This document shows positions 29,963 through 38,120 of a DNA stretch of 64,000 bases, one piece after another. This stretch comes from TOLSYN sp963849065 (GTDB taxonomy: Bacteria; Acidobacteriota; Terriglobia; Terriglobales; Acidobacteriaceae), in NCBI GenBank assembly GCA_963849065.1, contig CAWKFM010000004.1:1-64000 (forward strand), in the 5' to 3' direction. The notes beneath the pieces were generated by a model that saw only the letters and a list, made by a program, of their open reading frames with translations, was not told the DNA's origin and did not search any database. The position numbers and the translations under genes are program-made. Each line of letters begins with the position of its first letter. Position 1 is the stretch's first letter.

Positions 29963-30172
29963 TTAAAGTTGCGGGGCTTGGCAGATGACCCAGTGCAGCT
30001 GATCTCCATCGCCGATTTCCAGACCCAGGCGATCGTAGGTTTTATCCGTCCTTGGGTCGTAGGTGGCCAGGGCCGTCCCTAAGCTGTCATAGGCTTCCAA
30101 TTTTCCGAATTCCAGCTCTCGAATCCTTCCGAGTTCCTGGCCCGCCTTGTCTTTCACAATCCGCTCCGGCAT
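29963..30172 (-). CDS. Small hypothetical protein with YDSxG/YDRxG repeats
   Basis: A 69-residue protein with good ribosome binding site AAGGGTG 8 bp before the ATG. It shows a repeated strand pattern (YDSLGTALATYDP, TYDRLGLEIGDG), suggesting a small beta-rich, perhaps beta-flower-like, fold. I do not recognise a function. It lies 79 bp upstream of asnS on the same strand and may share its transcript. Confidence 0.62.
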   Translation of the reverse strand: MPERIVKDKAGQELGRIRELEFGKLEAYDSLGTALATYDPRTDKTYDRLGLEIGDGDQLHWVICQAPQL

Positions 30173-30265
30173 CGTCTTTTCACCCTTCTCCGAATGGTCT
30201 TGGCAGTACGCCCATGCAGTAGCCTACGACAGCTTCCGGCAGCAGACAAGCAAGTTCAATAAGCG

Positions 30266-30312
30266 CATTTGCCGGTGCCTGCAGCCGATGGGCCGCCAAG
30301 CGCCGGCAAATG
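30266..30312. repeat. Perfect 10-bp inverted repeat downstream of the cytochrome gene
   Basis: CATTTGCCGG and CCGGCAAATG enclose 27 nt. It lies 52 bp past the cytochrome c stop on the leftward strand but has no T-run, so it may be a processing or 3'-stabilising hairpin rather than a terminator. Confidence 0.4.
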
Positions 30313-30363
30313 GGAACGGTGGATTGCGCGGGGCATCCGTGCAACCGTTGGCAAAATCGCGTT

Positions 30364-30657
30364 TTACTTCAGGGTGAGCACGAATTTTACGACGGCGCTG
30401 ATTTCGTCATCGCTCAACTTGCCCGCGAACGCCGGCATCTTGCCCTGGCCCTTGGCGACGATGGTGGTCAGCCCGGCAACGCCCTTGGCCTTTACGCCTG
30501 GGGTGTTGATGGCGGGCACGCCCATGGCGGGAATGGTTTTGGCGCCATCAGCTCCGTGGCAACCAGCGCATTTGGCTTTGAAGGTCGCAGCTCCGTCGGC
30601 AGCAAAAAGAGGCATTGCCATGGCGGCAACAATCACGAATGCAAACATTTTCTTCAT
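30364..30657 (-). CDS. Small monoheme cytochrome c
   Basis: 97 residues: signal peptide (about 1-20, cut after ...PLFAA), heme motif CAGCH (30-34) and a distal Met in GKMPAFAGKLSDDEI, the class I cytochrome c pattern. It would carry electrons in the periplasm; the partner is unknown. It is monocistronic, with the next gene upstream divergent. A second c-type cytochrome lies at 43011-43439. Confidence 0.92.
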   Translation of the reverse strand: MKKMFAFVIVAAMAMPLFAADGAATFKAKCAGCHGADGAKTIPAMGVPAINTPGVKAKGVAGLTTIVAKGQGKMPAFAGKLSDDEISAVVKFVLTLK

Positions 30658-31017
30658 GGAGTCTCCTATCCCTTTCCACTACTATTCAGGATCCTGTCCG
30701 GCCTCTTTAGAGACAAAGCGGAGGCATCGCTCAGGATTCTGATCCAGCTCTCCATTATCCTACCATCGCAGGGCGCCGCGGGAGCCCCGACGCCTATCTC
30801 GCAGGTATCCGGCACCGCTTTTCCGGCCCGTTTTCCGACATCTGCGGGGTGAGAATTGTCACAAGCAGGCTTGATCCTTGTCACCGCACAAACTTCAGGA
30901 TGGACATAGCGTCATACCGGACGGAATGGGACGGGTAGTGGGCTTGCCGAACGGCAGGCCATCAACCGCTTGACCAGGAAGCGGGGAAACTGACTCTTCC
31001 CATGCCAAGGAGGAGCC
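30658..31017. other. Intergenic region between cytochrome c and a small rightward gene
   Basis: No gene is seen in 360 bp. Two direct TTGTCAC words (30856-30862 and 30878-30884, 22 bp apart, about two helix turns) look like a tandem protein-binding site. A near-perfect hairpin (GGCTTGCCG-AA-CGGCAGGCC, 30941-30960) lies 58 bp before the next start. Both are candidates for control of the divergent promoters. Confidence 0.5.
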
Positions 31018-31443
31018 ATGAACCCCAGAACAACGACAGCCCCGAGCGCCGCTCTGTATCCCGTATCAGCCAATACCGGGGAGACTGCGATTACCGGGTT
31101 CCCCGGCGATCTCCAGGATCTGTTCACCGTGGGAATTGGAGAAATGCTCGATTTGGAGAGAGCATCGGTGGCCTCACTGGTCAGCTTGAATTGCTGCGCG
31201 ATCGAAGTCTACAAGAACGCACTTAACTTCCCGCTCTTCATCGCGCCCTTTCTCGAAACGATGACAAAGTCTCTGCAAAATTGTCTGGAGCTGCAGATGA
31301 CCTGGCTTGACCTGCTGGCGTCTCGCACCGGCGGCCCGGCCAGCCGCGACCCTGCCGGGCAAGACCCGCCAGAGGCTAAAGAGGAAGTGGAGGAGGAGGA
31401 ATACGCCGAGGACCTCGTCGTGGAAACCTTTGAGAACTACTGA
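31018..31443 (+). CDS. Hypothetical protein with an acidic tail
   Basis: A 141-residue protein preceded by a near-perfect AAGGAGGAG SD, so it is clearly translated. A 25-residue low-complexity start is followed by a long helical, moderately hydrophobic core (about 35-105: GIGEMLDLERASVASLVSLNCCAIEVYKN...LQNCLELQMTWLDLLA), then a Pro/Glu-rich acidic tail (EAKEEVEEEEYAEDL). The helical core with amphipathic pattern resembles phasin-type granule proteins, but this is only a guess. No signal peptide is apparent. It stands alone. Confidence 0.72.
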   Translation: MNPRTTTAPSAALYPVSANTGETAITGFPGDLQDLFTVGIGEMLDLERASVASLVSLNCCAIEVYKNALNFPLFIAPFLETMTKSLQNCLELQMTWLDLLASRTGGPASRDPAGQDPPEAKEEVEEEEYAEDLVVETFENY

Positions 31444-31537
31444 GGGAACGCGGAGTCTCACCGGCCAAACGCATGGCCTGCGCCCAACTCTGCGTTCCCC
31501 GTCTTAAGACATCCGCAGTGTCTGCGTCGGCCGCTGC

Positions 31538-31844
31538 TTACTGTCCGGAATCGTCGTGCCCCTGCGGATCGGAGGAATCATCGCTTTGCGGCTGATCTTG
31601 CTCCTCTGCGGAGGGCGCCGCCGATGCTTCCGGACTCGCGTTGCTCTCGGATTTGGACACTCCGAGCCTCTCCAACGCGGCATCCTTCAGCTTTTCTTTC
31701 ACGTCTTCAGGAATTTCGTCAGCGAGCTTGTTCAGTGAAGTGAAGTCAAACGTATTTGGCCTCTTTCGGATTTGGAGTTTCGTAAGAACCGCGTGGGGCT
31801 GACTGGGTTGAATTCTTGCGTGAAAACAAGGTCCCGGAGCACAC
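31538..31844 (-). pseudogene. Small acidic protein, possible 1-nt frameshift
   Basis: Two frames complement each other. The first (from 31844 or 31829) ends ...YETPNPKEAKYV at a TGA (31748-31746); one base less in the A-run at 31748-31750 would join it to the second frame, which reads DFTSLNKLADEIPEDVKEKLKDAALERLG and then a Ser/Glu/Asp-rich tail, ending at 31538. The joined product is a coherent hydrophilic protein of about 100 residues. No family is recognised and the start codon is uncertain (GTG or TTG, no clear SD). It may be decay or a sequencing error. Confidence 0.42.
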
Positions 31845-31857
31845 GATGGGGGAAGCG

Positions 31858-32242
31858 CTATTTCTTGGCAACCGTGCCCGCAGCGGCATGGGCAATGATC
31901 TTGTCGCTAATCGAGTTATAGGTAGCCTGGGGGATGATTTTGCGGGTGAGCAAATCGCGCTTGGTCCGATAAGGCCGTCCGGCAATGATTTTTCCGGCGT
32001 AGACATCTCCCACACCCGAGAGCTTCATAAGGTCTTTTGCTTGCGCTGTTGATGTCGAGCTTGTCTGAGTCTTTGCTAGAGGCTTTCGCGCTGCTTGCCG
32101 CGGGCGGGGTTTTGCTGGGCGCCGTCGCGGTGCTGCTTGTCTTGGTGGCGATCTGGGACGGGGTTGCGGTTTGCGCGGTGGCGGAAACTGCTGCGAGCAC
32201 GAGAGTAAGTAGAATACTGCACACAATAGTTTTCTTCGTCAT
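31858..32242 (-). pseudogene. Secreted helix-hairpin-helix (ComEA-like) protein, 1-nt frameshift
   Basis: The first frame, from an ATG with AAGGAG upstream, has a signal peptide (about 1-24), an Ala/Ser/Thr-rich linker and reads KLDINSAS, the start of a ComEA-type HhH. After the four-base T-run at 32035-32038 (A4 on the coding strand) the homology continues in another frame as AKDLMKLSGVGDVYAGKIIAGRPY, to the stop at 31858. One base less restores the 127-residue protein. The region is 385 nt, that is 3n+1. The HhH binds DNA in competence proteins. Confidence 0.75.
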
Positions 32243-32511
32243 TGGTGATTGCTCCTTGCACGGACTGTTGGGATTGATTCCAAAGGTGATGCGGAAACTT
32301 ATGCCTGCGCGGCGCAAGGCGATCCCCGATTTTGTGGAGTAACCGTGCCTCAACTTTGTTTTCACACTCTTAGCAGGTGCCAATACGGGAAATGTCACAG
32401 AAGTTTCACACGTTCGACGGCCCGTCCTCCGCAAAAGAGACCTCATGTGGCAACCGCTGCGGGCGATTCGTGCTCCGAACTGGAGTCCGCATCCGCGGCT
32501 GGAGTTCCCCA

Positions 32512-33051
32512 ATGGCGATCCACGACACGCTGCTGCCCGAGTTCGATCAGGAGATGGCCAACACCCGCAAGATGCTGGCGAGCGCACCCCAGGAGCACTT
32601 TGACTTCCAGCCCCACGCCAAATCTTTTAAGCTCGACCGCCTGGCCGGTCACGTTGCCGACCTGCCAAGCTGGGTTCCGATGACCCTGCATACCGAGGTG
32701 CTGGAACTCGAACCCGGCAAGTATCCGCCGTTTGTGCCTAAATCCAGCCAGGACCTGCTGGCACACTTCGATAAGCACGTGCGCGAAGCCCGCGCCGCCC
32801 TCGCCAAGGCCAGCGACGAAGAGATGAACACCCTATGGAGCATGAAATGGGAGGGCAAAACCGTGATGGCCATGCCGCGAATCAGCGTGCTTCGCAGCAT
32901 GGTGATGAACCACCTGATTCACCATCGCGCGCAGCTCGGCGTTTATTTGCGGCTGTGCGACATAGCCGTTCCCGGAATGTACGGCCCTTCGGCCGACGAA
33001 AAACCATCCGACCAAACTCCGTTCGGGTCGAGCGGCAACAAGGCCGCCTGA
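32512..33051 (+). CDS. DinB-like metal-dependent four-helix protein
   Basis: 179 residues in the DinB/YfiT fold: helices with LAGHVADLPSW (His47) and NHLIHHRAQLGVYLR (His137/His138), which supply the three-His metal site. Members act in thiol transfer or detoxification, or are of unknown job. The ATG at 32512 has GGAG 7 bp upstream, which decides it over the frame start at 32377. It is convergent with prmC, only 3 bp away. Confidence 0.88.
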   Translation: MAIHDTLLPEFDQEMANTRKMLASAPQEHFDFQPHAKSFKLDRLAGHVADLPSWVPMTLHTEVLELEPGKYPPFVPKSSQDLLAHFDKHVREARAALAKASDEEMNTLWSMKWEGKTVMAMPRISVLRSMVMNHLIHHRAQLGVYLRLCDIAVPGMYGPSADEKPSDQTPFGSSGNKAA

Positions 33052-33054
33052 AAG

Positions 33055-33903
33055 CTACGCCGGCTTGCGGGCGGCGATGACGCGGGGGATTCCAGCCAGA
33101 TCGGCGATGATGTGAACGCTGTGCCAGCCGCCGAGCAGCGCACGCACCGCCTGCGACTGGGTGTAACCGATTTCGATGAGCAGCCAGCCGCCTGTACGCA
33201 ATGCCTCCCGCGCCTGCGGAATGAGGCGGCGGATGACGTCGAGGCCATCGTCCCCGGCAAAGACCGCCATCGGCGGCTCGTAGTGTTTGACCACCTCCTG
33301 CACCTTGTCGGCTTCGTCGTGCCCCACGTAGGGTGGATTGGAGACGACGAAATCAAAGGTGGCATCGCGGACCGTCGAGGCGAGAACGTCGCTCTGCGCA
33401 AATTGCACGCGGGCGTCGAGCCGAGCGGCGTTGAGGCGGGCGATGTGCAAAGCGTCGGGTGAAAGATCGACGGCGTGGACTTCGGCTTGGGGAAGCTCGC
33501 GGGCGAGCGTGATGGCGATGGCTCCTGAGCCGGTGCCTACGTCGATGAGCTTGAGGAGGGGGCCGAGGGAGAATTGGCGGACGAGGTCGAGGACGGCCTC
33601 AATGAGGTGCTCGGTCTCCGGACGCGGGATGAGCACGGCGGGTGTGACCAGGAAGTCGGCCTTCCAGAACTCCTGATGTCCGGTGAGGTACTGCAGGGGC
33701 TCGCCTGCGGCGCGGCGGGCGACGAGCTGTTCGTAGTGCGATTGCTCGGCGGAGGTCAGCTCACGCTCCGGGTGGGCAAAGAGGTGAGCTCGGTCGCAGT
33801 GGAGAACATGAAAGATCAGCACCTCAGCTTGCAGGCGGGACTCTTCGACTGCGGCAGCTTCGAGTTGGGCGATGGCCGAGTGGAGCGTCTGGCGGATTTG
33901 CAC
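33055..33903 (-). CDS. prmC: Release factor glutamine methyltransferase PrmC (HemK)
   Basis: PrmC methylates the Gln of the GGQ motif in release factors. The 282-residue protein has an N-terminal helical domain (about 1-75), the PRPETE motif, the SAM loop DVGTGSGAIA (121-130) and the catalytic NPPY (189-192). It follows prfA, its substrate gene, 80 bp downstream in the same direction, the standard pairing. Confidence 0.96.
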   Translation of the reverse strand: MQIRQTLHSAIAQLEAAAVEESRLQAEVLIFHVLHCDRAHLFAHPERELTSAEQSHYEQLVARRAAGEPLQYLTGHQEFWKADFLVTPAVLIPRPETEHLIEAVLDLVRQFSLGPLLKLIDVGTGSGAIAITLARELPQAEVHAVDLSPDALHIARLNAARLDARVQFAQSDVLASTVRDATFDFVVSNPPYVGHDEADKVQEVVKHYEPPMAVFAGDDGLDVIRRLIPQAREALRTGGWLLIEIGYTQSQAVRALLGGWHSVHIIADLAGIPRVIAARKPA

Positions 33904-33910
33904 GAGTCGG

Positions 33911-33950
33911 GTTCCAAGGTTTCAAAGTTTCAAGGTTTCAAGGTTGAAGG
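33911..33950. repeat. Short tandem TTTCAA(G/A)G repeat
   Basis: Four to five imperfect copies of an 8-10-bp GGTTTCAA unit lie in the 80-bp gap between prfA and prmC. Related words are found at 11179-11197 and in the ddl terminator at 25395-25456. Function unknown. Confidence 0.6.
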
Positions 33951-33983
33951 TCAAAACCAAGATCGATTTTCCTCGTGCGTGGC

Positions 33984-35060
33984 TCAGGCGTTAACCGACT
34001 CGCCCTTGAGTTTTTCGGCCTGGAAGTGGGTGATGAGGGCATCGACGAAGGGCTGGAGCTTGCCTTCCATCACCTGATCTAGCTGATGGACGGTGAGTCC
34101 GATGCGGTGGTCGCTGACCCGGTTCTGAGGGAAGTTGTAGGTGCGGATCTTTTCGCTGCGGTCGCCGCTGCCGACCTGGGAGCGGCGCTCCTTGGCCAAA
34201 GCTTCCTGCTGCTTGGCCTGCTCGAGCTCGTAGAGACGCGAGCGCAGGACGCGCATTCCCTTCTCGCGGTTTTTGATCTGCGATTTCTCGTCCTGGCAGC
34301 TGACCACGGTCATGGTGGGCAGGTGGGTGATGCGCACAGCGGAGTAGGTGGTGTTGACCGACTGGCCGCCGGGGCCGGAGGAGCAGAAGGTGTCGATGCG
34401 GATGTCTTTGGCTTCGATCTTGATGTCCACGTCTTCGGCTTCGGGAAGGACGGCGACGGTGATGGCCGAGGTGTGGACGCGGCCCTGGGTTTCAGTGTCC
34501 GGCACGCGCTGCACGCGGTGCACGCCGCTCTCATACTTGAGCTGGGAATAGACGCGCTGGCCTTCGATGATGGCGATGACTTCCTTGAGGCCGCCCACGG
34601 AGGAGTCCGAGCTGGAGAGGACTTCGACCTTCCAGTGGCGGGTTTCGGCGTAGCGCATGTACATGCGGAAGATTTCGGCGGCGAAGAGGGTGGCTTCATC
34701 GCCTCCGGTGCCCGCGCGGATTTCGAGAACGACGTTCTTTTCGTCGTTGGGATCTTTGGGCAGGAGGAGAACCTTGAGCTCGGCGTCCACGGTGGCGAGC
34801 TGCTGTTCGAGCGTCTGCAGCTCCTCCTCGGCGTAGGCGCGCATCTCGGGATCGGTTTCGGCCTCGAGCATGGCGCGCGAGTCGGTGATGCCGGCCTGGA
34901 GCTTTTTGTACTCCTGATATTTTTCGACGATGGGGACGAGTTCGCCCTGGGCCTTGGCGGTCTTCTGATAGTTGGCCGAGTCGTTGACGATTTCGGGAGC
35001 CGAGAGGGCGTCGTTGAGTTCTTTCCAGCGGGCTTCGATTTGAGCTAAGCGGTCAAACAT
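33984..35060 (-). CDS. prfA: Peptide chain release factor 1
   Basis: RF1 ends translation at UAA/UAG. The 358-residue protein has the PxT codon-recognition tripeptide (PDT, 187-189, in RVPDTETQGR) and the GGQ peptidyl-hydrolysis motif (231-233, SSGPGGQSVN). RF2 would carry SPF instead. The ATG at 35060 has AGGA 7 bp upstream; the frame to 35099 is not needed. It lies between yqhQ and prmC, a commonly seen order. Confidence 0.96.
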   Translation of the reverse strand: MFDRLAQIEARWKELNDALSAPEIVNDSANYQKTAKAQGELVPIVEKYQEYKKLQAGITDSRAMLEAETDPEMRAYAEEELQTLEQQLATVDAELKVLLLPKDPNDEKNVVLEIRAGTGGDEATLFAAEIFRMYMRYAETRHWKVEVLSSSDSSVGGLKEVIAIIEGQRVYSQLKYESGVHRVQRVPDTETQGRVHTSAITVAVLPEAEDVDIKIEAKDIRIDTFCSSGPGGQSVNTTYSAVRITHLPTMTVVSCQDEKSQIKNREKGMRVLRSRLYELEQAKQQEALAKERRSQVGSGDRSEKIRTYNFPQNRVSDHRIGLTVHQLDQVMEGKLQPFVDALITHFQAEKLKGESVNA

Positions 35061-35068
35061 GAAAGGTT

Positions 35069-35082
35069 CCTGAACTTTCAGG
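35069..35082. repeat. Small palindrome over the prfA ribosome binding site
   Basis: CCTGAA-CT-TTCAGG is a perfect 6-bp inverted repeat whose last bases are part of the prfA SD (AGGA). It could hide the SD in a hairpin and tune translation, but it may be chance. Confidence 0.3.
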
Positions 35083-35203
35083 CCGCGCGAAGTGAACACG
35101 CCGCAGCCGGGAAAAATGAATTCCGATGGAAACAGGCGGGCAGAGAGCGGCAGGCGCCGCTAGAGATGCAGCTGCGGAGGAAGTAGCGATTTGATGGAAT
35201 AGA

Positions 35204-36196
35204 TCATGCGATGACCAGCTCTCCACCCTGCTGCTGCTCGAGTTCCATGGCTTGGTTGAGGGCGACGATGGCGCACTCGACCTGGGTATCGTCGGGCGGC
35301 TGGGTGGTGATGCGCTGCAGCCAGAGACCGGGAATGGTCATCATGGCAAACAGCGAGGAGCGCTTGCGGGCGGCGTAGCGGATGATTTCGTAGGAGCCGC
35401 CGGCGATCAGCGGCAACAGGAGAATGCGCGAGGCAAAGCCCATCCAGAATCCGTGCACCGGAACCAGCGCGTAAACAGCGATAGAGATGATCATGACGGT
35501 CATCAGGAAGCTGGTGCCGCAGCGCGGGTGATAGGTGGAATAGCGCTGCACGGCCCCAGCCGTGAGCGGGTCGCGTCCCTCGAAGGCGAAGACGGTTTTG
35601 TGCTCGGCGCCGTGGTACTGGTAGACGCGGCGGATATCGCTCCAGCGCGAGGTGAGCCAGATGAAACTGATAAAGATGGCGAGGCGAATGATGCCTTCGA
35701 CCAGGGCAAACAGCGCGGAGTTGGATGTCTGATGAGCCCAGTGGCGCAGCGAGCGGGCGGCCGCAAAGGGCAGGAACTTGTACATGAAGATGAAGAAGCC
35801 GAGCGAGATGGCGATGTTGAGCGCCGCTACCCATCCGTTCATCTCCAGCTTTTCTCCGCTGGCGGTCTTTTCGTCTTCCAGGGCGACATCGGCCGAGTAG
35901 CGCAGAGCCTTGAAGCCGAGCACCATGGCCGTGCCGAGGGTGACGATGCCGCGGATGATTGGCAAGGCCTTCCAGGGACTCTTCTTGCTGGGCCGGTCGA
36001 GCGGCTCGGAGTGAACCGCGAGTTCTCCATCGGGCTTGCGGATGGCGATGCCCCAGGCGTTTGGGGAGCGCATCATGACGCCCTCCAGTACGGCCTGTCC
36101 GCCGATGAGGGTTTCCTCGGCGCTCTCCAAGGCGAGAGATAGCTGTAAGGCGGTGTGGAAGCGCAGGTGGGAGCGGAGAGACATCTTGTTCTTCAT
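35204..36196 (-). CDS. yqhQ: DUF1385 family membrane protein (YqhQ)
   Basis: A 330-residue protein with the N-terminal IGGQAVLEGVMMRSP motif, a central YQYHGAEHKTVFAFE motif and YSTYHPRCGTSF, all hallmarks of DUF1385, along with about four to five membrane helices (about 85-105, 125-150, 170-190, 225-265). The conserved His and Cys could bind a metal. The biochemical role is unknown. It is first in the cluster with prfA and prmC, which recurs in other bacteria. A good promoter lies 66-95 bp upstream. Confidence 0.9.
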   Translation of the reverse strand: MKNKMSLRSHLRFHTALQLSLALESAEETLIGGQAVLEGVMMRSPNAWGIAIRKPDGELAVHSEPLDRPSKKSPWKALPIIRGIVTLGTAMVLGFKALRYSADVALEDEKTASGEKLEMNGWVAALNIAISLGFFIFMYKFLPFAAARSLRHWAHQTSNSALFALVEGIIRLAIFISFIWLTSRWSDIRRVYQYHGAEHKTVFAFEGRDPLTAGAVQRYSTYHPRCGTSFLMTVMIISIAVYALVPVHGFWMGFASRILLLPLIAGGSYEIIRYAARKRSSLFAMMTIPGLWLQRITTQPPDDTQVECAIVALNQAMELEQQQGGELVIA

Positions 36197-36261
36197 GATA
36201 AATGCGGAATCATTCGGCGTGGGAAGCGGAACGGATCATCCGGCTGGTAACTCTAGGCATA

Positions 36262-36291
36262 ATAATAGTATAGGAGTCCGGAGGCCGTCAA
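36262..36291 (-). promoter_or_regulatory. Promoter of yqhQ-prfA-prmC
   Basis: On the reverse strand, -35 TTGACG (36291-36286, 5/6) and -10 TATTAT (36267-36262, 5/6) are separated by 18 bp. The -35 overlaps the TGA stop codon of the upstream GGDEF gene. Confidence 0.62.
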
Positions 36292-37724
36292 GCACGGGGG
36301 ACAGGCTGGGGTTCGCTGCCGGCGCAGGACGGGGCGAGGCAGACCTTGTTGCGGCCGTTTTCCTTGGCCTGGTAGAGGGCCATGTCGGCCGAGTGCACGA
36401 TGTCATCGCGGGTAATGCCGTTGGCGGGAAACTCGGCGACGCCGACGCTGATGGTCACCGGCAAAGAGATTCCGGCATATTGGGCGTTGGAGACGGCGAG
36501 GCGGAGTTTATTGGCCACGGCGGCGGCACTGCCGCCCTGGGTGGCGGGCAGAACGACGGCGAACTCCTCGCCTCCGTAGCGGCAGACCACATCGACCTTG
36601 CGCAGTTGGCGGTTGAAGATGGTGGAGACGGCGCGCAGAACATCGTCGCCGATCATGTGTCCGAAGTCGTCGTTGATCTTCTTGAAGTGGTCCAGATCGA
36701 TCATGAGGACGCTGACGCCGCCTCCGTAGCGGGCGGCGCGGGTGATCTCTTCGACCAGGCGGGAGTCGAAATAACGGCGATTGAAGACGCCGGTCAGGCC
36801 GTCGCGGTAGGCCAACTGACGCACGCGATCGACGTAGCGGGCGTTCTGGGTGGCAGTGGCCAGGATGTCGGCGACCGATTCCAGAGCCTGAATGTCATTG
36901 GGCTGAAAAGCTTTGCCTTGCGTGGTGACGCAGGCCAGCAGTCCGAGATTTTCTCCGAAGGAGACCAGCGGAAGGCTGACCTCCTCGCGGCCATCGCCTT
37001 CGGTGGTGAAGGTGTAGCCCTCCGGCATGACGTCGCCCGCCTTGAGAGCCCTGGGAAGATCTCCCTGCTGTGCGCGCAGAATCAGGTAGCCGTCTTCGTC
37101 ACGCAGGAAGATGGCTACATGCTCGACGGGAAAAGAGTGGGGGAGCTGGGTGCAGAGCCGGTCGAGCAGTTCCTTGAGATCGATTTCGACGGTGGTGCGC
37201 TTGGCGATGGCGTTGATGGCCTCCAGCTGCGCGGCGCGGCGCTGCAGCATGGAGTAGAGCTTGGCGTTCTGCATACCGATGGACGCCTGGGTGGCGAAGA
37301 GGGTAAGCAGGTCCACAGTTTCATTGTCGAAAAAGTCAGGACGGTCGCTATGGCAGTCGAGCACGCCGACCACTTCTTCGCGCACCATAAGGGGAATGGC
37401 CAGCTCTGAGCGGGTGCTGCCACTCTTGCCAAGGAAGCGCTGGTCGGTGGTCACGTCGGCGGAATAGATGGGGCGGCGGGCCTTAGCGGCAGTGCCGGCA
37501 ATGCCCTGGCCGAAGGGCACGGGAACGTCGCTGGGCAGCACGCAGTCGCCGAAATGAGCGCGAACCGTCAGCTGCTGGGTGGATTCATCCAGCAACATGA
37601 TGCTACCGCTTTGCAGGTGGAAATAGTCGCGGACGATCTCCAGGACCTGGTTGAGGACCTCGTCGAGATCGAAGGTGGACAGCACCGCCTGGCTGGCGTC
37701 GTAGAGAATTGCAACCCGTTGCAT
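36288..37724 (-). CDS. GAF-GAF-GGDEF diguanylate cyclase
   Basis: 478 residues: GAF domain 1 (about 18-155), GAF domain 2 (about 170-300) and a GGDEF domain (about 305-465) with an intact active site GGEEF (384-388) and an RxxD inhibitory site (RKVD, 375-378) five residues before it. It should make c-di-GMP under product inhibition, with activity set by ligands of the GAFs. No membrane helix, so cytoplasmic. A small membrane protein is encoded 52 bp upstream. With the HD-GYP protein at 6202-8199 the window encodes both making and breaking of c-di-GMP. Confidence 0.95.
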   Translation of the reverse strand: MQRVAILYDASQAVLSTFDLDEVLNQVLEIVRDYFHLQSGSIMLLDESTQQLTVRAHFGDCVLPSDVPVPFGQGIAGTAAKARRPIYSADVTTDQRFLGKSGSTRSELAIPLMVREEVVGVLDCHSDRPDFFDNETVDLLTLFATQASIGMQNAKLYSMLQRRAAQLEAINAIAKRTTVEIDLKELLDRLCTQLPHSFPVEHVAIFLRDEDGYLILRAQQGDLPRALKAGDVMPEGYTFTTEGDGREEVSLPLVSFGENLGLLACVTTQGKAFQPNDIQALESVADILATATQNARYVDRVRQLAYRDGLTGVFNRRYFDSRLVEEITRAARYGGGVSVLMIDLDHFKKINDDFGHMIGDDVLRAVSTIFNRQLRKVDVVCRYGGEEFAVVLPATQGGSAAAVANKLRLAVSNAQYAGISLPVTISVGVAEFPANGITRDDIVHSADMALYQAKENGRNKVCLAPSCAGSEPQPVPRA

Positions 37725-37776
37725 GCACGCATCCTAGGGGATAACGAAGTCGGCGGAGCTCACGGCCAATATTACA

Positions 37777-37992
37777 TCAACGCGGTGGGCGAAGCGTTTT
37801 TTTGTGCTGGTCGCGGAGTTTCAGCAATCCCAAAACAACCAGGCAGAACCAGAAATCAACGGCTAATCCCAGATCGATTCCGGCAGTGTTGTGGCGGGCC
37901 GGAGGCGGCAGAAAGCCGGAGCAGGCAAAGTAGAGCGCGTTGCCGATCAACACCGCCGCCAGCGATCTCCAGAAGTTCGCAGACACGTTCAT
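37777..37992 (-). CDS. Small two-helix membrane protein
   Basis: 71 residues with two hydrophobic segments (about 8-25: FWRSLAAVLIGNALYFACSGFL; and 40-58: LGLAVDFWFCLVVLGLL) and a basic tail. The ATG at 37992 matches the first hydrophobic segment; upstream residues in the longer frame are low-complexity shadow of recG upstream sequence. Its ribosome binding site is weak. It probably sits in the same operon as the diguanylate cyclase. Function unknown. Confidence 0.6.
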   Translation of the reverse strand: MNVSANFWRSLAAVLIGNALYFACSGFLPPPARHNTAGIDLGLAVDFWFCLVVLGLLKLRDQHKKTLRPPR

Positions 37993-38120
37993 CGCTTTTA
38001 TTGGAAGCGCGCCGGCCACTGAAAAGTTGGCAGCTCTTTGAGGAAGAGCCGCTGGCGCAACTCTGGCGCTCGGACTGCCCTGCGGCCGCAGGCGCCCGGC
38101 ATGCGGTACCATGACGAGGC

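Noticed and set aside
31556..31738. A 60-codon rightward frame
   Set aside because: It overlaps the coherent acidic frame on the opposite strand and lacks a ribosome binding site.
33984..35060. PDT instead of PAT/PVT in RF1 as a sign of altered codon use
   Set aside because: The middle position varies naturally among RF1 proteins; the Pro and Thr that matter are kept.
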